Below, one piece after another: positions 56,552-64,000 of a stretch of 64,000 nt of DNA (the stretch's first letter is position 1; each line of letters opens with the position of its first letter). The stretch covers positions 124,001 through 188,000 of the forward strand of contig RECU01000053.1 in the NCBI GenBank assembly GCA_007693855.1, written 5' to 3'. The position numbers and the translations under genes were made by a program. Below the pieces are notes generated by a model. The model did not search any database. It worked only from the letters and a program-made list of their open reading frames with translations, and was not told the DNA's origin. Source of the DNA: Gammaproteobacteria bacterium (GTDB taxonomy: Bacteria; Pseudomonadota; Gammaproteobacteria; Steroidobacterales; PWYM01).

Positions 56552-57943
56552 ATGAGCGCATCGGCACGCGAACTGCCACCACAACAGGGCGGCGACGCCC
56601 GCTCGGAGGGGGTGGCCTACCAGGGCCTGCTCGATCGCGACACCCGCGAAGTGCCGGAAGTGCTGCGCGAAGTGCACTGTCCGGAACTCGGCTCGGCGGA
56701 CATTCCGGCCGAGTTGTTCACCTCACAGGCGGTGCACGATCTTGAAATGGACCGGATGTGGCGTCGCGTCTGGCAGATGGCCTGCCGCGAGGAGGAGATT
56801 CCAGAAGTCGGCGATCACGTCGTCTACGAGATCGGCCACCTGTCCTTCATCGTGGTGCGCACCGACGCCGGCTACCGCGCGTTCTACAACAGCTGCCTGC
56901 ACCGCGGCCGCCAGCTGCGTGACGAAGACGGATCGGTCAGCGAGTTCCGCTGCCCCTTCCACGGCTTCACCTGGAACCTCGACGGCACCCTGAAAGAGAT
57001 CCCCTGCCGTTGGGATTTTCCGCACCTGAACGAAGACAACACGCGCCTGCCCGAGGTGCGCGTCGACACCTGGGGCGGTTTCGTATTCATCAACCTGGAT
57101 GAGCAGGCACCACCGCTCCACGAGTACCTCGGCATCCTGCCGCAGCACTTCGAGCGCTGGCCGCTGGAACAGACCTGGAAAGCCGTGCATGTGCAGAAGA
57201 TCGTACGCGCCAACTGGAAAGTGGTGATGGAAGCCTTCATCGAGTCCTGGCACTCGGTGGAGACGCATCCGCAGATCCTGCCCTATACGGCCGATTCGAA
57301 CTCACAATACGACTGGTGGGGCGACAATATCAGCCGCACGATCACGGCCATGGGCTCACCCAGCCCGCACCTGCGCGATGTCGCCGAGCAGGAAATCATG
57401 ACCGCGCTGGCACGGACTTCGGGGCGCATGTCCGGTACCGAGGAAGACGATTCCCTCAAGGTCCCCGAGGGCAAGAGCGCCCGCGAACACATGGCCGATG
57501 TCAACCGCGCCGAGTTCGGTCGGCTGTTCGGCATCGACCTCACCGACGCCTCCGACGCCGAGGTCCTGGACGCCATCCTCTACAGCGTGTTCCCGAACTT
57601 CATCCCGTGGGCAGGCTACAACCCGAATATCGTCTATCGCTTCCGACCCAACGGCAGCGACTGCCATTCATCGATCATGGACGTCATCATCCTGATGCGC
57701 TTCGCCGAGGGGGCCGAAAAGCCCGAGCCTGTGCCCGTGCACAAGCTCGGTGCCGACGACCCCTGGCAGGATGCCCCGGAGCTCGGGGCGCTCGGCTATA
57801 TCTTCGACCAGGACATGGGCAACCTGCCCTATGTGCAGAAGGGGCTCATGTCCTCGCGCAAGGGCGCGATCAGTCTGGCGAACTACCAGGAAGCGCGGCT
57901 GCGCCACCTGCACCGGACGCTGGATGGTTACCTGGCGGACTGA
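56552..57943 (+). CDS. Rieske [2Fe-2S] aromatic-ring-hydroxylating dioxygenase alpha subunit
   Basis: AFYNSCLHRGRQLRDEDGSVSEFRCPFHGFTWNLDG (CxH...CxxH Rieske motif); EAFIESWHSVETHPQILPYTAD catalytic region. ATG 56552 after AGGAGGGGGAGACG. Confidence 0.94.
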   Translation: MSASARELPPQQGGDARSEGVAYQGLLDRDTREVPEVLREVHCPELGSADIPAELFTSQAVHDLEMDRMWRRVWQMACREEEIPEVGDHVVYEIGHLSFIVVRTDAGYRAFYNSCLHRGRQLRDEDGSVSEFRCPFHGFTWNLDGTLKEIPCRWDFPHLNEDNTRLPEVRVDTWGGFVFINLDEQAPPLHEYLGILPQHFERWPLEQTWKAVHVQKIVRANWKVVMEAFIESWHSVETHPQILPYTADSNSQYDWWGDNISRTITAMGSPSPHLRDVAEQEIMTALARTSGRMSGTEEDDSLKVPEGKSAREHMADVNRAEFGRLFGIDLTDASDAEVLDAILYSVFPNFIPWAGYNPNIVYRFRPNGSDCHSSIMDVIILMRFAEGAEKPEPVPVHKLGADDPWQDAPELGALGYIFDQDMGNLPYVQKGLMSSRKGAISLANYQEARLRHLHRTLDGYLAD

Positions 57944-58803
57944 GCCGCCTGGGCGAGGATGCGCTGCGCCTGTTTCAGGTGGGGCGCGTCGAGCAGCTTG
58001 CCGTGCAACGACAGCGCCCCGTCGCCGGAGCCTTCGGCGAAGACTGCGATCACGGCACGCGCCCACTCGACCTCGTCGTCACCCGGCGTAAAGGCCTCGT
58101 TGATCACCGACACCTGGTCGGGGTGGATGGCGAGCTTCCCGGCGAAACCATCCGCCCGGGCGCGACGGCAGCTCTCACGCAGCCCCTCACGGTCGCGAAA
58201 ATCGGTATAGACGGTATCGATGGCCTGAATGCCCGCCGCCGCCGCACCGGCCAGCACCAGCGAACGAGCCAGCTGATAGGTCGGCAGCCACTCGCCCTTG
58301 CTGTCGCGGTTGCGAGCGGCCCCAAGATCGACCGCGAGGTCTTCGGCGCCCCAGGTCAGGCCCTGCAGGCGCGGGCCCGCCGCGTCGAGCGTGCCCAGCT
58401 CGAACAGCGAGCGCGCCGTCTCTGTTCCGACCGCCACCATCGGAATACTGTTCTCGGCCAGCCCCTCGCGCGCTTCCAGCGCCGCGAGTGCGGCGTCCAG
58501 GCGCTGCAGGTCGGCCACCGTACGGAATTTCGGCAGCATGATCCCATCCGGGCGCCCGCCCACCACGGCGGCAAGATCCGCCAGGGCCAACGGACCGTCC
58601 AGCGGGTTGATGCGCACCCACACCGGGGCCGCCCGCGGTGTCGGGCGGGCATCCAGCGCCTCGCGGACGCGCTTGCGGGCCACAGTCTTGGCCTCCGGGA
58701 GCACCGCATCCTCCAGGTCGAGGATGACCGCGTCGGATTCGAGCGCATCGAGCTTGGCGAGCTTGCGCTCGCTGTCTCCCGGAATGAACAGCCACGACCT
58801 CAT
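57928..58803 (-). CDS. CoA ester lyase, HpcH/HpaI - citrate lyase beta family
   Basis: RSWLFIPGDSERKLAKLDALESDAVILDLEDAVLPEAK; VWVRINPLDG; DGIMLPKF; GLTWGAEDLAVDLGA; KLAIHPDQVSVINEAFTP. ATG 58803. Confidence 0.93.
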   Translation of the reverse strand: MRSWLFIPGDSERKLAKLDALESDAVILDLEDAVLPEAKTVARKRVREALDARPTPRAAPVWVRINPLDGPLALADLAAVVGGRPDGIMLPKFRTVADLQRLDAALAALEAREGLAENSIPMVAVGTETARSLFELGTLDAAGPRLQGLTWGAEDLAVDLGAARNRDSKGEWLPTYQLARSLVLAGAAAAGIQAIDTVYTDFRDREGLRESCRRARADGFAGKLAIHPDQVSVINEAFTPGDDEVEWARAVIAVFAEGSGDGALSLHGKLLDAPHLKQAQRILAQAAQSAR

Positions 58804-58892
58804 CGCCTTCTCCTGTATCGGACCCGGCGGATGGTACCACCGTCCATCCAGAGGTTCTGGTAGCCTTGCGGTCCGTGAACAGCGGTCAGCCC

Positions 58893-59381
58893 ATGAGTCC
58901 AGCGCAGACCAGAGACATGCAGCGACGGTACGAAGACCTGCATCCGGGTGAGGTGCGCGAATCATCTACCCATGTGGTCGACAAGGATCACATGCTGGCC
59001 TTTGCCCGCCAGTTCGATCCACAGTATTTCCATGCCGACGAGGTCGCGGCGCGCGACTCGACGTTCGGCGAGGTCATCGCGTCAGGCATCTATACGATGG
59101 CGCTGTGGCGGCGGCTGGACCACGAAATCGCCGGCGACATCGACTGGATCTGCGGCATCGCCTGGGACGATGTCAGGTTTCCGGTGGCCGTACGCGCAGG
59201 CGATCGGCTTCGGGCACGCGCGCGGGTGCTGGAAAAACGCCTCTCGCGCACGCGGCCGGAACGCGGGGTGGTCGTCATGCTCTATGAGCTGTTCAATCAG
59301 CGTGACGAGACGGTATTCACCTGCCGCAGCACCAACCTCGTCCACCGCCACGGCGCGGCGGATGCCGGGCCGGAGGCGTGA
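58893..59381 (+). CDS. MaoC-family (R)-enoyl-CoA hydratase-like protein
   Basis: YEDLHPGEVRESSTHVVDKDHMLAFARQFDPQYFHADEVAARDSTFGEVIASGIYTMALWRRL. Inner ATG 58893 preferred over 58866. Confidence 0.9.
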   Translation: MSPAQTRDMQRRYEDLHPGEVRESSTHVVDKDHMLAFARQFDPQYFHADEVAARDSTFGEVIASGIYTMALWRRLDHEIAGDIDWICGIAWDDVRFPVAVRAGDRLRARARVLEKRLSRTRPERGVVVMLYELFNQRDETVFTCRSTNLVHRHGAADAGPEA

Positions 59382-59384
59382 GGG

Positions 59385-61187
59385 TCAGCGGATCTCGAAG
59401 CGCAGCCGCACGAATGCCGGCTGCTCGATGATTTCACCTTCCACCTGGACCGGACGGTAACGCCAGCGCGCGAGCGCCGCAGCAGCACTGTCCTCGAACA
59501 CCCCCGGGGGCTCTGCCTCGATGACCCGAATGGCATCGGGATAGCCATCCCTGCCTACCACGAAGGCAAGTTCCACCCAACCCTCCTGGTTGGCCCGATA
59601 CGCGCGCCGCGGATATTCCGGCGCCCGGTAGTCCAGACGCTCCAGCTCGCTCTCGGGCACTACACGGGTCCGCGCGTCGGCCAGCCGCTCGGCCCGGGAC
59701 AGGACCCGTTCGGCCGCGCCGACTTCCAGGGGGACCACGCCGAGGTCCCGGGCATACGCCAGCGCCGTCCGGGCACCAGCGAGATCGTCAGTGGCCACCG
59801 CTGCGGCACTCTGCGCGAGCAGTGCCCGGGCAAGCTGCTGTTCGGCGACGAACAGCATCGCAGGGCCGGCACCGGTTTCACGCAGCGCCTCGAGGTAATC
59901 CGCCGCGCTGTCTCCCCTGGGCGCCAGCAGCCAGCCGCGCGCCAACCGCTCCTGCACCAGTGCCAGAATGCCGCGTTGCGCGCGGGCCTGCGCGAGGGCC
60001 TCATCGGTGGTGTTCTCAGCAGTGTCGGTGATCTCCACAGCTGCCTCGATCTCGGTGGTTTCCGCTGTCTCTGCCGCCGTCGGCGCGGGCTCGGCTACAG
60101 GCGTCGGCGTGGCGGGCACGATGACGACGGCGGGCGCGGTCGCCTCGGCCGTCTGCCGCCGTAACCGGTCCTGCAGCATGGCGAGGCGCGGATGGCCGGG
60201 GGTGCGTGCAGCCACCGCTTGCAGTCGCTGCTCGGCCGAGGCTGCGTCGCCGGCCGCAAGCGCCTGCTCGGCCAGACCGAGTTCGGCCAGCCACACGCGT
60301 TCGAGACCCAGTCGGGCCCGGCCGTTCGCCGGATCGGCCTCGAGCACCCGCCGCAGCAGCATCTCCGCACTGTCAGGCGCCGGGCCGAGCACGCGCCCGG
60401 CCATCAGCGCCGCCTCCGCCTGCTCGAGCAGCACCGGGGGGGCCTCCGCTGCACGCTGCGGCGGGACGCTGTCGCTGACGTTTTCAGCACGGGCGGCCGA
60501 AGAGCGACTGGTGTCGCTTGCAGGCGGGGCTGATCGCTCCCGGTCCAGCATCACCCACGCGCCCGCGGCAGCCAGGACCACCAGGGCAACGGCGCTCCCG
60601 GCCAGCAAGGCACCGCGCGCCACCCGCGCTGGCGGCACGGCGGCCGCCTCCATGGCTGGGACCTGCGCGCCCTGGTCTGGTGCGACGGCCGCCAGCGCCA
60701 GATGACGACGGACCGCCGCCTCCAGGGCCAACCGCGCTTGACCCATCGACAGCGGCGCGGGCAGCACCCGCAGGACACCTTCGCCGCCGACCAGGCCCAT
60801 CAACTCACTCGCCGCCTCGCGCGCGGCCACCACGATACTGACCAGCCCCGGCTGGTGTCGCTGCATGCGCGCGCACAGCGCTGCCACATCGGTGCAGGCC
60901 GCCGCATCGACGACGAGCACTCCGGGATCCAGCCTTGCCAGCAAGGCCATCGCCGCCGCCTCGTCCGCGGTGGCATGCACCGGGTGCTGGCCGCCACTGA
61001 CGCCAGACAGGGTCGCCAGCAGCGCATCGTCTTCGGTAAACACCAGCACCGCGACGCTGCTTTCGGTCAGCAGGGCATCGACATCACCCGCGCCCAGGGG
61101 CGCCTCCGGACGAGGGTCAGGCGACCCCGTCAGGTCGCGCGAGGCCAGATCATCAGCCGGCATCACCGTTGCTGGTTCACGCTCCAT
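59385..61187 (-). CDS. TonB-family protein: degenerate receiver-like domain, TM helix, periplasmic region, TonB C-terminal domain
   Basis: N-terminus AVLVFTEDDALLATLSGV...PGVLVVDAAACTDVAALCARMQRHQPGLVSIVVAAREA...VLRVLPAPLSMGQARLALEAAV; TM ALLAGSAVALVVLAAAGAWVML; C-terminus YRAPEYPRRAYRANQEGWVELAFVVGRDGYPDAIRVIEAEPPGVFEDSAAAALARWRYRP. Confidence 0.82.
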   Translation of the reverse strand: MEREPATVMPADDLASRDLTGSPDPRPEAPLGAGDVDALLTESSVAVLVFTEDDALLATLSGVSGGQHPVHATADEAAAMALLARLDPGVLVVDAAACTDVAALCARMQRHQPGLVSIVVAAREAASELMGLVGGEGVLRVLPAPLSMGQARLALEAAVRRHLALAAVAPDQGAQVPAMEAAAVPPARVARGALLAGSAVALVVLAAAGAWVMLDRERSAPPASDTSRSSAARAENVSDSVPPQRAAEAPPVLLEQAEAALMAGRVLGPAPDSAEMLLRRVLEADPANGRARLGLERVWLAELGLAEQALAAGDAASAEQRLQAVAARTPGHPRLAMLQDRLRRQTAEATAPAVVIVPATPTPVAEPAPTAAETAETTEIEAAVEITDTAENTTDEALAQARAQRGILALVQERLARGWLLAPRGDSAADYLEALRETGAGPAMLFVAEQQLARALLAQSAAAVATDDLAGARTALAYARDLGVVPLEVGAAERVLSRAERLADARTRVVPESELERLDYRAPEYPRRAYRANQEGWVELAFVVGRDGYPDAIRVIEAEPPGVFEDSAAAALARWRYRPVQVEGEIIEQPAFVRLRFEIR

Positions 61188-61305
61188 CCCGCTCCCGATC
61201 CGACAGACGCCCGCGCGCGAAGGGTCGCACGCCTGGCAGGGTCCTCAGTATAGGAAGGCTCACCCGCAGGGCGCGCAGCCGGAACGCGATTCTGTGAAGC
61301 CAGTC

Positions 61306-62634
61306 TCAGGCTGGCGGGCGCGACTGCGGCGGATGGTCGGATTCTGCGGCCTCGGCGGCCTCCACCTGGGCTTCGGCCGCCATCTCCACGGCCACCGGGG
61401 ACACGGCCGGACGGGTCGCCACCCAGGGGCGCTTGCTGTCCTCGTCCGGGCCCACGTGCAGGAAGATGCGCCAGACGGAGAACACCAGCAGCAGGAGACT
61501 GACCAGCAGGAAGAACCAGAGGAATCCGGCCCCGCCAAGCGTCCCCATCAACAGCGCCACCAGCAGCGGCCCCGCAGCTGCACCTGCACCGGACAGCAGA
61601 ATCAGCGTACTGCTCGCCGCGACCATTTGATCCAGCGCCAGCTGATCATTCAGGTGCGAGGCGGCGATCCCGTGGACTGGCAGTGTGGCCCCGCCGAGCA
61701 GGAGCATCGCCAGGTAGAACAGCGGTGAGCCGACCGCGACCCACAGGGTGGCCAGCGCCGCCAGCAATGCCAGCCCCGCCGCCAGGCTGACCACCCGCCG
61801 GCGATCAATCCGATCCGACAGCAGACCGAGCGGCCACTGCAGCAGCATCGCCCCGAGAATGGGCATCGCCACAAGACTGGCCGTCTGTGCGACCGACAGC
61901 CCGGCGGTGGCGGCATACACGGCGGTCATGCCGAAGATCGCGCCTGAAGCAAGCCCCGCGGCGATCACACCGACGACGGCCATCGGCGAGCGCTGGTAGA
62001 TCGCCGGCAACGGCAGCGCGGAGGCACGCGCGAAGCTCGGCCCCTGGCGGGAACTCAGCACCAGCGGTACTGCGGCCAGCGACACCAGCACCGACACCAG
62101 CATGAACAGGGCAGGCAGCTGCGGATCGGCGAGGTTGAGCAGAAACTGCCCCGCCGCGAGGCCGCCAAAGTTGATCATCATGTAGACGGCGAAAATGCGC
62201 CCGCGCGTCTGGTTGCTCGCACGGTCGTTGAGCCAGCTCTCGGCGACGATGTAGATGCCGGCGAAACATATCCCCGAGAGCACTCGCAGCACCACCCAGG
62301 CATAGACATCGACCGCCACCGAGTGCACGAGGATCGTCATCGAGGCGAGCGAGGCGAGCGCGGCGAACACGCGGATATGGCCAACTTTCGCCACCAGGCG
62401 GCTGGTGGTCAGCGAACCGACGAGAAACCCCAGATAGTAGGCCGACATCATCAGGCCGGTAGCGATGGTCGGAAAACCCTCGAGGGTAGCCCTGAGGCCC
62501 AACAGGGTGCCCTGCAGCCCCGCCCCCAGCATGATCAGCGCGAGGCCCAGCAGCAACGGCCAGGTGCTGCGCAGTGCGGCGCCGAGACTGGCCTCGGGCA
62601 ACGCCGGAAGCGGAGATGCGGGGGAAGCGGTCAT
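61306..62634 (-). CDS. MFS transporter (YcaD-like)
   Basis: LGLALIMLGAGLQGTLLGLRATLEGFPTIATGLMMSAYYLGFLVGSLTTSRLVAKVGHIRVFAALASLASMTIL; WLNDRASNQTRGRIFAVYMMINFGGLAAGQFLLNLAD. Confidence 0.92.
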   Translation of the reverse strand: MTASPASPLPALPEASLGAALRSTWPLLLGLALIMLGAGLQGTLLGLRATLEGFPTIATGLMMSAYYLGFLVGSLTTSRLVAKVGHIRVFAALASLASMTILVHSVAVDVYAWVVLRVLSGICFAGIYIVAESWLNDRASNQTRGRIFAVYMMINFGGLAAGQFLLNLADPQLPALFMLVSVLVSLAAVPLVLSSRQGPSFARASALPLPAIYQRSPMAVVGVIAAGLASGAIFGMTAVYAATAGLSVAQTASLVAMPILGAMLLQWPLGLLSDRIDRRRVVSLAAGLALLAALATLWVAVGSPLFYLAMLLLGGATLPVHGIAASHLNDQLALDQMVAASSTLILLSGAGAAAGPLLVALLMGTLGGAGFLWFFLLVSLLLLVFSVWRIFLHVGPDEDSKRPWVATRPAVSPVAVEMAAEAQVEAAEAAESDHPPQSRPPA

Positions 62635-62766
62635 GGATCTGACACCAGCGGCCCGGCAGGAGGCCGGCCGCGAAACGATGAGTGGGTGATTCTAGCGCAG
62701 GCATTCCGGCACTGCAGGCGGATGTCCAGTCGTGAACCTGTCATCCGGATCTGCGATCATCAGAGG

Positions 62767-64000
62767 ATGTCAGTTCGTCACCTTGATCGGCTATTCCGCC
62801 CGCGCTCGGTCGCGGTTTTCGGCGCCTCCGACCGCGCCGGCAGCGTCGGCGCCGCGGTCATGCACAACCTGCTTGCCGGCGGCTTTGCCGGCGCCCTGTA
62901 TCCGGTGAACCCGAAGCACCGGCAGATCCAGGGCCTGCAGGCGTTCCGGAACACCCAGGCGCTGCCCGAAACGCCTGATCTCGCCGTGCTGTGTACGCCG
63001 CCCGCCTCCATCCCCGGCCTGATCGAAGACCTGGGGGCGCGCGGCACGCGCGCCGCCATCGTCATCACCGCCGGTTTCAAGCAGGCGAGCCAGGCTGCGG
63101 GACGGGACCTCGAAGCGCAGATGCTGGCCGCTGCCGGACGTCATGGCCTGCGCATTCTCGGCCCGAACTGCGTCGGCCTCATCGTCCCGGCCCTTGGCCT
63201 GAATGCCAGTTTCGCCCCGGACGGTGCCAGCCCCGGCAGCATCGCCTTCGTCACCCAGTCAGGCGCGCTTGCCACCACGGTGCTGGACTGGGCCAGCGAG
63301 CGACGCATCGGCTTCTCCTGTTTCGTCTCCATGGGCAACTGCCTGGACGTCGACATCGGCGATGTCATCGATTATCTCGGCAGTGACGCCGACACCCGCG
63401 CGATCCTCCTGTACATGGAATCCTTGCGCGAGGCGCGCAAGTTCATGTCGGCGGCCCGGGCGGCAGCGCGCAACAAGCCACTGATCATCGTCAAGGCGGG
63501 CCGGGTTCCGGAGGGCGCCAAGGCCGCCGCCTCGCATACCGGCGCGCTCGCGGGCAGCGACGTGGTCTACGATGCCGCCATCCGCCGGGCCGGCGCCCTG
63601 CGCGTCTACGGTATCGAGGACCTGTTCACCACCGCCGAGGTACTCGGCCGCAGCCGACGGGTGCGGGGCGCGCGCCTGGCCATTCTGACCAACGGTGGCG
63701 GCCCCGGCATCCTGGCCACCGATGCGCTCATCGAGCGGGGAGGGGAACTGGCTGAACTCTCGCCGGCAACACTCGAGGCGCTGGATAGCCTGCTGCCCGG
63801 CAACTGGTCACGCGGCAATCCTCTGGACATCATCGGCGACGCCTCGCCGCAGCGCTATCGTGATGCCCTCGGCGTCCTGCTGGAGGACCGCGCCTGCGAT
63901 GCGGTGCTCATCGTGCATGCACCGACTGCACTTGCGGCCAGCCCGGACATCGCCGATGCACTGGCCGAGGCTGCGGCGGCCAGCCGCAAGCCGGTGCTCG
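62767..64000 (+). CDS. acetate-CoA ligase family (NDP-forming acyl-CoA synthetase), truncated by window end
   Basis: Read directly from sequence; absent from ORF track because no stop lies in the window: MSVRHLDRLFRPRSVAVFGASDRAGSVGAAVMHNLLAGGFAGALYPVNPKHRQIQG...GPNCVGLI...FVTQSGALATTVLDWA...ASHTGALAGSDVVYDAAIRRAGALRV. Confidence 0.92.
   Translation, partial: MSVRHLDRLFRPRSVAVFGASDRAGSVGAAVMHNLLAGGFAGALYPVNPKHRQIQGLQAFRNTQALPETPDLAVLCTPPASIPGLIEDLGARGTRAAIVITAGFKQASQAAGRDLEAQMLAAAGRHGLRILGPNCVGLIVPALGLNASFAPDGASPGSIAFVTQSGALATTVLDWASERRIGFSCFVSMGNCLDVDIGDVIDYLGSDADTRAILLYMESLREARKFMSAARAAARNKPLIIVKAGRVPEGAKAAASHTGALAGSDVVYDAAIRRAGALRVYGIEDLFTTAEVLGRSRRVRGARLAILTNGGGPGILATDALIERGGELAELSPATLEALDSLLPGNWSRGNPLDIIGDASPQRYRDALGVLLEDRACDAVLIVHAPTALAASPDIADALAEAAAASRKPVL

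Noticed and set aside
57928-57943. 16-bp convergent overlap of the Rieske and CoA-lyase 3' ends (and similarly 47329-47344 for the DUF62/glnS pair)
   Set aside because: Short convergent overlaps are common in compact bacterial genomes; no further signal of antisense regulation.
1-64000. CRISPR arrays, tRNA/rRNA genes, IS elements, prophage, toxin-antitoxin or defence islands
   Set aside because: Looked for regularly spaced repeats, transposase motifs and RNA gene hallmarks; none recognised by eye. A tRNAscan/ISfinder run would be needed to exclude small remnants.

Overview
High-GC (about two-thirds G+C by eye) chromosomal segment, probably gammaproteobacterial. It is densely packed with protein-coding genes. 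I saw no rRNA, tRNA, CRISPR array or transposase. About 51 CDS are supported. Core functions include 2-oxoacid dehydrogenase E1b/E2, large NAD-glutamate dehydrogenase, phosphoglycerate mutase, hemN, glnS and moaB/moaC/moaD/moaE. Much of the rest is scavenging and catabolic: five TonB-dependent receptors, an unusual TonB-family protein, acyl-CoA dehydrogenases, acyl-CoA ligases, a Rieske oxygenase, alpha/beta hydrolases and an acetoin-dehydrogenase-like cluster. The clearest RNA element is a minus-strand TPP riboswitch (about 33853-33950) heading a TonB receptor / PnuC-type transporter / small-molecule kinase operon, read as thiamine scavenging. Observations most worth following up: (1) two divergent arrays of 11-bp-phased CTGTCAT-like repeats (Pho-box-like) between a PAP2 phosphatase and a GT4 glycosyltransferase, suggesting a phosphate-starvation lipid-remodelling module; (2) an identical 14-bp GATTGTATACAGCC motif, in opposite orientation, upstream of two different TonB receptors; (3) a TonB-like protein with an N-terminal degenerate receiver-like domain; (4) a compact palindromic operator between a TetR regulator and a TonB receptor. 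All product names come from reading motifs and recalled family resemblance; no database search was run.
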